From: Alcaligenes faecalis
GTDB lineage: Bacteria; Pseudomonadota; Gammaproteobacteria; Burkholderiales; Burkholderiaceae_B
Direction: 5' to 3'
DNA length: 64,000 bases
Assembly (NCBI RefSeq): GCF_002443155.1
Contig: NZ_CP023667.1
Location: 186,001 to 250,000 of the forward strand
In this document: positions 41,606 to 50,770 of the stretch, piece by piece
Position numbering within the stretch: position 1 is the first letter of the stretch
How the letters are laid out: every line of letters starts with the position of its first letter
Program-made: the position numbers and the translations under genes
Notes under the pieces: model-generated
Seen by the model: the letters and a program-made list of their open reading frames with translations, nothing else
What the model was told of the DNA's origin: nothing
Database searches by the model: none

Positions 41606-43168
41606 TTACCACTGACCGAAAAACACTCCTGCCTTTTTATACGCATTCGTACCGCGTTCAACCTCTTCTTCTGTGACAGTGGTGCGGCGTTTCAGGCTCG
41701 TGAACCATTGCAGCAAGCGTTCCCGACATTCCTCACGTATATGCTCATGGTCTGCAGAACGGCCCAGATCGTTGAACTGTTCTGGGTCTGCATGCAAATC
41801 GTAAAGCTGCTCGGGCTCGTCCAGCCAATACACGTAGCGCCAGCGGTCGCTGCGCAGTGACCAGGCTCTGGCATTGGACGATGATTTGTCACGTATCACG
41901 CGTGCCAGGCGATAGCTGTAGTCCAGTTCGGAAAACACGCAGTCGCGCCACGGGGGCTGGGCGCCGTGCAGCAGGGGGAGAAGGTTTCGCCCCTCAAGAC
42001 GGTGCGAGGCCAGTGGCAGGCCCAGCCAGGACAGCATGGTGGGCAGCACATCCACGGCTTCGACCATTCTGTCATCCACTGTTCCACGCGTGGCGTTCGC
42101 CTCCGGTGACGGGTCGTAGACGATGAAAGGCACGCGCTGCACGGTGTCGTAGAACAGTTCTTTCTCGCCCAGCCAATGGTCGCCCAGAAAATCCCCATGG
42201 TCGGCGGTGAAGATGATCAGGGTGTTGTCCATCAGGCCGTTGCGGGACATGAAATCGAACAAGCGGCCCAGGTGGTCGTCCAATTGAGTGATCAGCCCCT
42301 GGTAGGCTGGCCGGACCGTCTCCACGCAGGTGTCGCTGGAGAAGCTGACGCATTCTTCCTGCTGGCGGTAAGCATCTACGACCGGATGCGCGTTGCTTAA
42401 TTCGGCCTCGTTGCGTACTACGGGCAAGCATTGATCTGCGCTGTACATGTCGTGGTAGGGCGCAGGGGCGATGTAGGGCCAGTGTGGTTTGACGTAGCTC
42501 AGATGCAGCACCCAAGGCTCATCTCCCATGCGCTCCATGAAGGACAGGGCCTGATCCGTCATGTAGGCGGTTTCTGAATGCTTTTCTTCCACCAGAGAGG
42601 GATAGCGGGCATTGCGCATATGCCAGCCACTGACGGCTTCTCCATCCGGGCCGCGTGCGGAGATCACAAAGTCTGTCCACGGGTCATCGGACTGATAGCC
42701 GTGGCGTCGCAGGTACGCCGGGTAGCCACTTTCTTCGCCCGGTTCGTGGTGGCCGTCGTAGCGGTCTATCTCTTCAAAGCCGCCGGTTTTAAGCAGGCGA
42801 GCCAGTTCGCTGCCCCCATCCAGTGCCAGTCGTTCCAGCCCTTTGTGGTCGACCATGATGTGGGTTTTACCCGCCAGCACCAGCTTGTGCCCACCGGCGC
42901 GCAAGTATTCACCCATGGTGACTTCGCCTACCGATAGAGGAACGCGATTCCAGGTGGCTCCATGGGTAGAGGGGTAGCGGCCCGTGTAATAGCTCATGCG
43001 GGATGGGCCGCAGACTCCGGAGTTAACAAAGGCACGGTCAAAGCGTACCCCCTTGGCGGCCAGTGCATCCAGATTGGGGGTGCGAATATGAGGGTGCCCG
43101 TAGCAGGCCAGGTGATCAGCGCGTAGCTGATCGGCCATGATAAACAGGACGTTCTTGCGTTGTGTCAT
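41606..43168 (-). CDS. Sulfatase / phosphonate monoester hydrolase family enzyme
   Basis: The product of 520 residues has the alkaline-phosphatase-like fold: metal ligands in FIMADQLRADH (Asp13), the formylglycine motif SGVCGPSRMSYYTGRYP (Cys53, to be converted to formylglycine), GKTHIM, and TADHGDFLGDH for the second metal site. CxPSR is shared by type I sulfatases and phosphonate monoester hydrolases, so the ester cleaved is open. No signal peptide is present, so it is cytoplasmic. It follows the Bug gene by 18 nt; the binding protein may supply its substrate. Confidence 0.88.
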   Translation of the reverse strand: MTQRKNVLFIMADQLRADHLACYGHPHIRTPNLDALAAKGVRFDRAFVNSGVCGPSRMSYYTGRYPSTHGATWNRVPLSVGEVTMGEYLRAGGHKLVLAGKTHIMVDHKGLERLALDGGSELARLLKTGGFEEIDRYDGHHEPGEESGYPAYLRRHGYQSDDPWTDFVISARGPDGEAVSGWHMRNARYPSLVEEKHSETAYMTDQALSFMERMGDEPWVLHLSYVKPHWPYIAPAPYHDMYSADQCLPVVRNEAELSNAHPVVDAYRQQEECVSFSSDTCVETVRPAYQGLITQLDDHLGRLFDFMSRNGLMDNTLIIFTADHGDFLGDHWLGEKELFYDTVQRVPFIVYDPSPEANATRGTVDDRMVEAVDVLPTMLSWLGLPLASHRLEGRNLLPLLHGAQPPWRDCVFSELDYSYRLARVIRDKSSSNARAWSLRSDRWRYVYWLDEPEQLYDLHADPEQFNDLGRSADHEHIREECRERLLQWFTSLKRRTTVTEEEVERGTNAYKKAGVFFGQW

Positions 43169-43186
43169 GTGGTTGGTGTTGCTGGT

Positions 43187-44164
43187 TTATTGCGTGACTT
43201 TGAAGCCGGAGGCCTGAATAACGGGAGCCCATTGCTGGCGGAATTGTTCGATGCGGACGCGGGTTTCTTCCGCATTGGCAGATACCGGGATCAATTCATT
43301 TTTCAGCAGTGTCTCTTGCAGAGCTGGATCACTGGTGACTTCCTTGATCGCCTCACCCAGTTGGGTCACTTTGTCGGCAGGCATGGAAGCGGGGGCGAAG
43401 AAAGCGTTCCAGCCGGAGGCTTCCAGCTCAACACCGGACTGCTTCAGGGTGGGTACATCCGGCAGGGCGGCTTCGCGCTCGCTGCCCGAGGTGGCCAGAA
43501 TGCGGATGCGTTTGCCCTGGTGCTGGGACGTCAGCACGTCCAGCGTATCAATGGCCACGGGCAGAATGCCGCCGATCAGGTCGGTAATGACGGGGGCCGA
43601 GCCACGGTAGCCAATGATCTCGCCCTTGGAGCCAATCTGCTGTGACAGCATCAGGCCAAAGAAGTGGGGCAGGCTGCCGGTGGCGGGAACACCGATATTG
43701 AAGGCTCCGGGATGCTCCTTGGCCCAGGTGATCAGTTGATCCATGGTTTTAATGTCGCTGTCTGCCGATACGGCCACCCCAAAGCCGTACTCGGTCACCA
43801 TGGAAACCGCCTGAAAGTCGCTGTCGGGTTTGTACGGGATGTCATTGAAAACCAGCGGGGCGACCACCATGATGGCGGGGTTGGCCAGGATCAGTACATT
43901 CTTGTCTGCTGCTGTGCTTTTGACGTACTGGGCGGCAATCCGGCCCCCTGCGCCGGTTTTGTTCTCGACCACAATAGGAATCCCCAGCTTCTTGTGCAAA
44001 CCGTCCGACACAATGCGGGCGGCCCGATCTGACGCGCCTCCTGGCGCATAGGGCACAACGACTGTCAGGTTTTCAATCGGGCTTGCGGCGTGGGATAGAC
44101 CAGCGAACAGCAGTCCTGACAGCAGACAGCTTGTTACCGTGGCGCGAAGGCGGTTCTGGGCCAT
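43187..44164 (-). CDS. Bug/TctC-type periplasmic solute-binding protein
   Basis: The protein of 325 residues has a signal peptide ending LSHAAS and the Bug pattern IENLTVVVPYAPGGASDRAARIVSDGLHKKLG, then IVVENKTGAGGRIAAQYV. No TctA or TctB gene is adjacent. It is the first gene of an operon with the sulfatase and divergent from a MarR gene, 102 nt away, which probably controls it. Confidence 0.92.
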   Translation of the reverse strand: MAQNRLRATVTSCLLSGLLFAGLSHAASPIENLTVVVPYAPGGASDRAARIVSDGLHKKLGIPIVVENKTGAGGRIAAQYVKSTAADKNVLILANPAIMVVAPLVFNDIPYKPDSDFQAVSMVTEYGFGVAVSADSDIKTMDQLITWAKEHPGAFNIGVPATGSLPHFFGLMLSQQIGSKGEIIGYRGSAPVITDLIGGILPVAIDTLDVLTSQHQGKRIRILATSGSEREAALPDVPTLKQSGVELEASGWNAFFAPASMPADKVTQLGEAIKEVTSDPALQETLLKNELIPVSANAEETRVRIEQFRQQWAPVIQASGFKVTQ

Positions 44165-44208
44165 GATTTGTCTCCTTTTTTTTGATTTCCATCAGTTTTT
44201 ACCGCAGC

Positions 44209-44245
44209 TTACCAAGGGGGCTGATACTTGTTCTAATCAAGTATC
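44209..44245 (+). promoter_or_regulatory. marR promoter with palindromic operator
   Basis: TTACCA (44209-44214) and TCTAAT (44232-44237) are 17 nt apart and form the promoter of the MarR gene. The -10 lies in the spacer of a perfect 8-bp inverted repeat, GATACTTG-N7-CAAGTATC (44223-44245), the size expected for a MarR dimer site. The same site would cover the upstream region of the divergent Bug operon. Confidence 0.7.
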
Positions 44246-44266
44246 TTCAAGGCTAAAGGTCCTTTT

Positions 44267-44788
44267 ATGGTCAGCCCCTCCCCATCTTCTTCTACCCCGG
44301 CAAGCGCCGCTCCGGCTCCTACGCTTCCGGCCATGATGATGTTCCAGCTGTATCGGGCCTGGTCGGCAGGCAACCCGATTTTCATTCGCTTGTGCGAGGG
44401 GCGCTTCAATATCACTCGCCGTGAATGGCGCATTCTGGCTATTGCCAATATGCATCCCGCCTTGACGGGCACGGCCTTGGCCGAGGCAGCCGCATTGGAT
44501 ACGGCCCGTTGCTCGCGAGCGGTCAGCACCTTGTGTGAGAAGGGCCTGTTGAAGCGGACACGCGATACCAAAGACACACGTGTTGTGCATGTTTCGGTGA
44601 CTGAATTGGGTGTGCAGCGCTACAAGGAAGTCATGCCGATTGTGGCCTCCCTGAATGAGGAGATCTTTCAGGACCTGAGCGCAGCAGAAATGGCGGCTTT
44701 GAGCAGCATGCTGGACCGGATTAGCAGCCGGGCGGCTTTGATGCTGGAAAGTAATGTGGTGAAGGAACGCGCTAGACGAAATCGATAA
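44267..44788 (+). CDS. MarR family transcriptional regulator
   Basis: The 173-residue protein has a 20-residue Ser/Pro-rich N-terminal extension and then the MarR winged helix: ITRREWRILAIANMHPALTGTALAEAAALDTARCSRAVSTLCEKGLLKR with the wing DTKDTRVVHVSVTELG. It probably binds the palindrome in front of its own gene and controls itself and the divergent Bug-sulfatase operon. The inducing ligand is unknown. Confidence 0.9.
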   Translation: MVSPSPSSSTPASAAPAPTLPAMMMFQLYRAWSAGNPIFIRLCEGRFNITRREWRILAIANMHPALTGTALAEAAALDTARCSRAVSTLCEKGLLKRTRDTKDTRVVHVSVTELGVQRYKEVMPIVASLNEEIFQDLSAAEMAALSSMLDRISSRAALMLESNVVKERARRNR

Positions 44789-44882
44789 GCGGGTCCACGC
44801 ACCGGCTTATGACTTATGTTTCTGATTGCTTCGGGAGCAAGAGTGCAGCACTATTGCCCGAAAGGAGCTAGGAGAGGCACGC

Positions 44883-45884
44883 ATGGCTGGCAAAACAATT
44901 CTTATCCAGCAGAGACAAGAACATATTCAGGCACAGGATCATCAAACCATTCTGCAGGCTGCGCTGGAGCGCGGGATCTCGTATCCCCACGGTTGCAAGA
45001 CGGGCGTGTGTGGCGGCTGTAAAACGCGCCTGGTCAAAGGGCAGGTGGAGATGATGGAGTACTCCCGCTTTGCGCTGACCGAGGAACAAAAGGCCAGGGG
45101 ACTGATTCTGGCCTGTAGAGCGGTGCCCCAAACCGATGTGACAGTGGGCTGGATAGGGACGGATGATGTTCGGGGCCTGATCCCGTCTCGCGAGCTGACG
45201 GGCACGGTGACCTGTATCAAGGATCTGACCCACGATATCCGGCAGGTGCGGATACGTCTGGATAATCAGGAACCTTTGATCTTCTTTGCGGGGCAGTACG
45301 CGGATATCAAATTCGGGCAGGCTCCGGTGCGCAGTTACTCCATGGCTAATCGTCCGGGGGAGCCAGAGCTGGATTTTTACGTGCGCCGCGTGCCGCGCGG
45401 GGTGGCCTCGGCTTATGTGCATACGGTCTTGCAGCAAGGTGAACCGGTCAGCCTGAAGGTGCCGCTAGGTTCGTCCTATTTGCGTGATGGCTATGGCGGG
45501 CCGATTCTCTGTATTGCCGGTGGAACGGGCCTGGCACCGATCAAGTCGATTGTGGAATCCGCATTGGGCTGGGGCATGAGTCAGCCTATTCATGTGTATT
45601 TCGGGGTGCGGGAGCTGCGGGACTTGTACTGCGAGGACGAGTTCAAGGCCTTGCAGGAACGTTATGCCAATCTGAGCTTTACGCCTGTGCTGTCGGGGAT
45701 GCCGGTGGCACCGTACCGCAGGGGCATGGTGACTGAGGCGGTGGGCAAGGATTTGCCTGATCTGAATGGCTGGAAAGTGTATGCGGCGGGGTCGCCCTCC
45801 ATGGTGGATGAGGCCATTGGCATGGTGCTCAAGCGCGGCGTGAAGGTTCAGAACCTGCATGTGGATGTGTTTTTTACGCCCTGA
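44883..45884 (+). CDS. 2Fe-2S ferredoxin / FAD / NAD oxidoreductase
   Basis: The start at 44883 follows an AGGAG-rich stretch and gives 333 residues; a longer frame begins at 44826. An N-terminal plant-type ferredoxin domain has HGCKTGVCGGCKTRL and the distant LACRAVP cysteine. The FAD domain has RSYSMANRPGEPE, and the NAD domain IAGGTGLAPIKSIVE with the C-terminal AGSPSMVDEA. It passes electrons from NAD(P)H to an oxygenase component, as in phenol or naphthalene-type systems, or acts like CDP-6-deoxyglucoseen reductase. No oxygenase is adjacent in the window. Confidence 0.88.
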   Translation: MAGKTILIQQRQEHIQAQDHQTILQAALERGISYPHGCKTGVCGGCKTRLVKGQVEMMEYSRFALTEEQKARGLILACRAVPQTDVTVGWIGTDDVRGLIPSRELTGTVTCIKDLTHDIRQVRIRLDNQEPLIFFAGQYADIKFGQAPVRSYSMANRPGEPELDFYVRRVPRGVASAYVHTVLQQGEPVSLKVPLGSSYLRDGYGGPILCIAGGTGLAPIKSIVESALGWGMSQPIHVYFGVRELRDLYCEDEFKALQERYANLSFTPVLSGMPVAPYRRGMVTEAVGKDLPDLNGWKVYAAGSPSMVDEAIGMVLKRGVKVQNLHVDVFFTP

Positions 45885-45937
45885 GCAAGCCACGTCTGCA
45901 TAGCAGAGCCTATGGCGATTGTTTACCATTGAGCCTT

Positions 45938-46543
45938 ATGCGTTCCAACTCCTGTTTTACCCATTCATCTGCATTGACTACTGTGCCTGACTCCTCCCTT
46001 TCCCTGCCTGACGGCTGCACGTTTCGTCCCCTTCAAGAATCTGAATTGAACCTGCTGTGGTCCATAGACCGCAGCGAGCGGATCGACGGTTTGTACGAGC
46101 TGCGTGATGGCGTGTTGCACAGGCAAGCGGCTGATATTGATCTGCGCGGCTGGCCGGAAGGCGACCCGGAGAAATATCACCCTGAACATGAGGACGCCTT
46201 TCATCGCGGCTCCTGGTTCATGGGTGTATTCAAGGGTGATACCTTGCTGGCTGCCGTGGGTTTGGACAGCCTGCCCTTGGGGCCACAGGGAGATTGGCGT
46301 CAGCTATTTTTCCTGCATGTGAGCCAGTCCTTGCGAGGGCAGGGCATGGGCGTATGGCTGCTGGATCAGGCCAAGAAACAAACTGTGGAATGGGGCGCGA
46401 AGGCGGTCTATGCCTCGGCCACGCCTTCGGTGAACACGGTGGATTTCTACCTGGCGCATGGTTTTGAAATCGCGCCAGAGCCTGATCCCCGTTTGTTCGA
46501 GCTGGACCCGGAAGATATCCATCTGCTGTGTTTGCTGGATTAG
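45938..46543 (+). CDS. GNAT family N-acetyltransferase
   Basis: The product is 201 residues from the ATG at 45938. Motif A of the acetyl-CoA site is visible in LFFLHVSQSLRGQGMGVWLLDQAKKQ, followed by VNTVDFYLAHGFEI, the typical beta5-beta6 region. The first 25 residues are variable. The substrate cannot be told. It is a single gene, with a terminator after its stop shared with the convergent TonB receptor gene. Confidence 0.82.
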   Translation: MRSNSCFTHSSALTTVPDSSLSLPDGCTFRPLQESELNLLWSIDRSERIDGLYELRDGVLHRQAADIDLRGWPEGDPEKYHPEHEDAFHRGSWFMGVFKGDTLLAAVGLDSLPLGPQGDWRQLFFLHVSQSLRGQGMGVWLLDQAKKQTVEWGAKAVYASATPSVNTVDFYLAHGFEIAPEPDPRLFELDPEDIHLLCLLD

Positions 46544-46567
46544 AGACTTAGCCTCTTCTTCTGCAAA

Positions 46568-46610
46568 GAAAAAGGCCTTGCTTGCGCTGTTATCGCGCAG
46601 CAAGGCCCTT
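46568..46610. terminator. Terminator between GNAT and TonB-receptor genes
   Basis: GGCCTTGCTTGCGC pairs imperfectly with GCGCAGCAAGGCC. On the minus strand it is followed by TTTTTCTTTG, a good terminator for the siderophore operon; on the plus strand by CTTTC. Confidence 0.8.
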
Positions 46611-46632
46611 TCATCACACACAGGTTTTCAGC

Positions 46633-48885
46633 TTAGAAATCCATTGTTGCCGACAGCATGAAGGTACGTGGTGCACCCACAGCCAGGCTGGTGAAGTGCG
46701 GTTTGGCCCAGTAAGCCTTGTTCGCCACGTTATTCACCGTGGCCCGCAAGGTCAGCGGGCGGCCGGAGATCTTGGTGCGATAGCGCGCGCCCAGATCAAA
46801 CACGGTATGGCCAGGGATGGATAGGGAGTTGTCTGCGCTCAGGTATTGCTTGGATGAGGTGGTGGCATTGGCCATCACGGTCAAACCCTGCAAGTTGGGT
46901 ATATCCCATTCCACGCCCAGCTTGGCTTGCCACTTGGGCAGGCCGGTGGCCTGGCGGCCTTCTTCAGCCGGATTGGCAGCTTTGGTGACTTCCGGGTTGG
47001 AGTAAGCCACGCCACCCATCAAGCGCACGCCTTCCAGGGGGGAGCCGAAAAAGCCCCATTCAATGCCTCGGTTGCGCTGCTCGCCACCAAAGGAGAATAC
47101 GTTGGTGAATGGGTCGGTATAGCTGCTGGGGCGTTTGATTTCGTACAAGGCCAGGGTGTGGGCAAAGTCACCCAAATCCAGCTTCAGGCCCACCTCCTTC
47201 TGTTTGGTCTTGTAGGGAGCAAAGACCTGGCCTGCATTGGCGGCTGTGTTGGGGGCAATCGCGCCTTGCGATAAGCCTTCGATGTAGTTGGCGTAGACCG
47301 AGACCTGATCAGTGGCTTTGACCAGGAAGGCGACGGCGGGAGTGGTTGCGCTTTCCTTGTAGCGCTCGCCTGTGCGCTGGCCGGTGGTGCCGTTAAAGCT
47401 TTCGTTGATCACTTGTTGACGGCGTGCGCCTAGTGTCACTTGCACGCGGTCGTCGGCAAAGGAAAGGGTGTCAGCAAAGCCGATGCTCTTCAAGCGGGTT
47501 TTAGTGGTGCTGATCAGGGGAATATTGTTCGGCAAGGATGGCTCCGGGCCCCAGACCGGGTCGTAGATATTGGTCACCCATGCGCTGGGCAACAGATTAC
47601 GGAAGCCGCTCAGGTCGTAGTCCTCGTTGTACTGCGTGGCGTTGATGGCAAATTGGTGGCTGACGGGGCCGGTTTGCAGCTTGCCCATCAGACCCACTTC
47701 AGCAGTTTTGCGCCGCATTTCATCGGCCACGCCGCTGAAGTTGATCTTGAAGTCGCCTGCGTTATTGATCACCTGACCAGCGCCCATATTGGATCTGAAT
47801 TTGGTGCGGCTGATACCGGCGGCGGCATAGGCAGTGAATTGATCGTTCAGGTCGAATTCGCCCCGGATCATGGCGCCTTTGTCGGTGGTGTCATAAAACG
47901 CCCAGGGCGGGTTCCATGACACATCGGGTTTGGGTGGTTTGGGCAGTTCTACACCGGGGTCCAACGTCAGGCCACGTGTCAGACCGTAGGCACGGTCTTT
48001 GCTGTGAAACAGGTCGGCAGACAAACGCACCCGTTCACCACGCCAGTCCAGACCCAGAGAGGTCTGGGTAATTTTCTTGTCCTGGTCTTTGACGGCAATT
48101 TCGCCATCCCGGTAGGCCGTGTTCAGGCGTATACCGAACTGCTTGTCCTCGCCAAAGCGACGGCCCAGATCCACGTGGCCGCCAAAGTGCGAGTCGGACA
48201 TATAGCTGCCTGTGACGCGGAACAGGGGATCGTCGTCCGCGCGTTTTGTGACCAGGTTTACCGCACCGCCTGCCGAGCCTTTGGGTGGCATGCCGTTCAG
48301 CAGGGCGGAGGGGCCTTTCAGCACTTCGACGCGCTCGTAGGCTTCGGGCGAGTTGCGGTAGTAACCGCCCATCCCGGCCAGGCCGTTGACGGTGACATCA
48401 CCCACATCGGAGCGGAAGCCGCGGATGGAGTAGCTCTCGTTGCTCTCGCCCGCAATGCCGCTCATGAACACGCTGGGATCGGTTTTGGCGATCACTTCGC
48501 TGATGTCACGCGCCTGCTGATCGGCTATGTATTGCTCGGTGTAGCTGATGGTGTTGAAGGGCGTTTCCATGAAGTCTTTGGTGCCCAGCAAACCGACGCG
48601 TCCGCCGGTAGCGACTTGTCCGCCAGCGTAGCTCTCGACGGTCTTGTCGCGCTGACCTTTGACAGTCACGGACGGCAAGGTGACGACTTCATCGGCCTGG
48701 GCAGCCGTACGGTTCTGTGCCTGTGCTGGCGAGGCCATCAAGGCCAGCGCGCTGGCTCCCAAACCCAGTAGTAGCGCCATTTGTACGGCACTGAAGGTAC
48801 GATTCAGGGCAAAGCCGGAGCGGCTGGAACTGCCGCTTTTACGTATCGAGGGCGCAAACGTCCCATTGTGGCGTGGTGTGTACAT
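46633..48885 (-). CDS. TonB-dependent siderophore receptor
   Basis: The 750-residue outer-membrane protein has a long signal peptide ending PAQAQ, a TonB-box-like EVVTLPSVTVKG, and the plug domain (YSIRGFRSDVGDVTVNGLAGMGGYYRNSPEAYERVEVLKGPSALLNGMPPKGSAGGAVNLVTKR). The barrel ends with ...RTFMLSATMDF and its terminal Phe. This is the FhuE/FpvA/FcuA branch of hydroxamate and mixed siderophore receptors. AAGGAAA precedes the start. It is last in the seven-gene Fur operon, 107 nt after the binding-protein gene. Confidence 0.93.
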   Translation of the reverse strand: MYTPRHNGTFAPSIRKSGSSSRSGFALNRTFSAVQMALLLGLGASALALMASPAQAQNRTAAQADEVVTLPSVTVKGQRDKTVESYAGGQVATGGRVGLLGTKDFMETPFNTISYTEQYIADQQARDISEVIAKTDPSVFMSGIAGESNESYSIRGFRSDVGDVTVNGLAGMGGYYRNSPEAYERVEVLKGPSALLNGMPPKGSAGGAVNLVTKRADDDPLFRVTGSYMSDSHFGGHVDLGRRFGEDKQFGIRLNTAYRDGEIAVKDQDKKITQTSLGLDWRGERVRLSADLFHSKDRAYGLTRGLTLDPGVELPKPPKPDVSWNPPWAFYDTTDKGAMIRGEFDLNDQFTAYAAAGISRTKFRSNMGAGQVINNAGDFKINFSGVADEMRRKTAEVGLMGKLQTGPVSHQFAINATQYNEDYDLSGFRNLLPSAWVTNIYDPVWGPEPSLPNNIPLISTTKTRLKSIGFADTLSFADDRVQVTLGARRQQVINESFNGTTGQRTGERYKESATTPAVAFLVKATDQVSVYANYIEGLSQGAIAPNTAANAGQVFAPYKTKQKEVGLKLDLGDFAHTLALYEIKRPSSYTDPFTNVFSFGGEQRNRGIEWGFFGSPLEGVRLMGGVAYSNPEVTKAANPAEEGRQATGLPKWQAKLGVEWDIPNLQGLTVMANATTSSKQYLSADNSLSIPGHTVFDLGARYRTKISGRPLTLRATVNNVANKAYWAKPHFTSLAVGAPRTFMLSATMDF

Positions 48886-48992
48886 GCCAGTTTCCTTTAT
48901 GTAGCGGGGGTGTTTCTTTTGCTTTGATTAAGGCAAATAGAAATTGGATTGAGTCGCGTTACTCTCTATTTACCCGTGTAAAAACCTTCAGG

Positions 48993-49997
48993 TCATGGGT
49001 GTTGGTAGGCCTTGAGCACATCATCAATAATCAGCTTGAGCGAGGTGACACTGGCAGCCGTCACATACCAGGCTTCGGCATTGGCAAACACCACGCGGCC
49101 GTTTTTCCAGGCTTGGGTTTCACGCAGCAGCGGGTTGCTCAGGCTGTCGGCATCCAGGGCAGGGCGGCGCTCCATCACGGCAGTGCGGTCGATCACGTAA
49201 ATAATGTCCGGGTTGGCTTCCTGGATGAACTCGCTGGACACAGGGTGTCCGTGCAGGCCGGTTTCTACCGTTGGGCTGGCAGGCTGTACGCCTAGCGCAT
49301 TGAAGACAAAACCGTAGCGGGACTGCACCCCGAAGGAGCTGAACGAGCCGTTGTTATGCAGAACAATCAGGGCTTTTTCGGGACGATCCTGGGTGATTTG
49401 TTTGGCTTGGGCGACTTTGGCCTCCAGCTCGGCCACTTTTTGTTTGGCCAGCTCTTCTTTCTTGAAAATCGAGCCCAGAGTCAGCAGGTGATTCTTGATG
49501 ACTTCAATGTGGTTGACCTGGCTGTCGCGGTAATCCACATCAAAGTGAATGGTGGGGGCGATCTGGCTGAGTTCCTTGTAGTGATTGGCTTGCAAGGAGG
49601 TGATCAGAATCAGGTCCGGCTTGGCGGCGTAAACCTGCTCCACATTGGGCTGCACAATCGCGCCGGTGTCCTGGATTTCAGGGACGTTTTTATATTTTTC
49701 CAGAAAGGTCGGGATGAAGTCTTTGGGCATGCCTACAACCGGGACTCCCAAGGCATCCAGAAAATCCACTTCGTTCATGTCCAGCGCTACGACGCGTTGC
49801 GGCAGTTTTTCTATGCGCGTGGAGCCCAGTTTGTGCTCGACCACGATGGGTTCATAGCGGGCACTGGTTTCAGGGTTGACGGCGGCTTGCGGTGCCGGAG
49901 TTTCCGCCGCTGCCTGGCTCTTTTTCTCGCAGCCTTGCAAGGCAAAGCTGGCGGCCACAAACAGGGCTATCAGCCCGTATCTGTGTTTGGCGATCAT
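48993..49997 (-). CDS. Siderophore-binding lipoprotein (CeuE/FatB/YclQ type)
   Basis: The start at 49997 has AGGAGA upstream and overlaps the ATPase stop. The 334-residue product has a lipoprotein signal ending LQGC, then the two-lobe FecB fold: IEKLPQRVVALDMNEVDFLDALGV, AAKPDLILITSLQANHYKELSQIAPTIHFDVDYRD and NPDIIYVIDRTAVM. It resembles catecholate and petrobactin binders (CeuE, FatB, YclQ). It delivers Fe-siderophore to the FecCD-type permeases encoded upstream. Confidence 0.9.
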   Translation of the reverse strand: MIAKHRYGLIALFVAASFALQGCEKKSQAAAETPAPQAAVNPETSARYEPIVVEHKLGSTRIEKLPQRVVALDMNEVDFLDALGVPVVGMPKDFIPTFLEKYKNVPEIQDTGAIVQPNVEQVYAAKPDLILITSLQANHYKELSQIAPTIHFDVDYRDSQVNHIEVIKNHLLTLGSIFKKEELAKQKVAELEAKVAQAKQITQDRPEKALIVLHNNGSFSSFGVQSRYGFVFNALGVQPASPTVETGLHGHPVSSEFIQEANPDIIYVIDRTAVMERRPALDADSLSNPLLRETQAWKNGRVVFANAEAWYVTAASVTSLKLIIDDVLKAYQHP

Positions 49998-50770
49998 GCT
50001 AGTTCTCCTGATGGGGTGAAGTAATTGCACAGGCGGCCACGTTCGCTGTGCGTAATCTCGAAATCCAGGCCATAAAGTTCGGCCAGCCGTGCTTCGGTGA
50101 CGACCTCGGACACCGGGCCTGCGCAGTACAGGGCCCCGTTTTTCATGGCCACAATGTGATCGGAATAGTTGGCGGCAAAGTTGATGTCATGCACCACCAG
50201 AATCACGGTGCGGCCGTACTCGTCACAGAGCCGTCGCAAGGCGCGCATGATCTGCACGGCGTGCTTGATGTCCAGATTGTTCAGCGGCTCGTCCAGCAGC
50301 AAATAATCCGTTTGCTGGGCAATGGTCATGGCCAGAAAAGCCATCTGTCGCTGGCCGCCGCTCAGCTCGTCCAGATAGGACTGGCGCAAGGGTTCCAGCG
50401 ATAGAAACTGAATAGCTTCGGAGATGGCTTGTTGGTCTGCATCCGTCAGCGCGCCCCGGCTATAGGGGAAGCGACCAAAAGCGACCAGTTCTTCTACGGT
50501 CAGGCGCAGATTGAAATCAGGAGATTGGCGTAGGGTGGCAACCCGGCGTGCATAGTCGGCAATGCGTATGTCGGCAATGTTGCGGCCGTCCAGCTGGATT
50601 TGGCCTTCGTCGGCTTCCAGCAGGCGGGCAATGCTCATCAATAAGGTGGTTTTACCGGCCCCATTGGGGCCGATCAGGGAGCTGAGCTGTCCGGTAGGAA
50701 ACTGCGTGCTGACATTGGAAAGCACGGTCTTGTTCTTGTAGTGTTTGGAGAGCTGATTGATCGTAATCAT
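49994..50770 (-). CDS. Iron-siderophore ABC transporter ATP-binding protein
   Basis: The start at 50770 (ATGA overlap with the permease stop) gives 258 residues. Walker A is GPNGAGKTT, the ABC signature LSGGQRQMAFLAM, Walker B DYLLLDEPLNNLD and the switch histidine VVHDINFAA. It is the FecE/CeuD/YclP type. It powers import together with the two FecCD permeases. Confidence 0.95.
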   Translation of the reverse strand: MITINQLSKHYKNKTVLSNVSTQFPTGQLSSLIGPNGAGKTTLLMSIARLLEADEGQIQLDGRNIADIRIADYARRVATLRQSPDFNLRLTVEELVAFGRFPYSRGALTDADQQAISEAIQFLSLEPLRQSYLDELSGGQRQMAFLAMTIAQQTDYLLLDEPLNNLDIKHAVQIMRALRRLCDEYGRTVILVVHDINFAANYSDHIVAMKNGALYCAGPVSEVVTEARLAELYGLDFEITHSERGRLCNYFTPSGELA

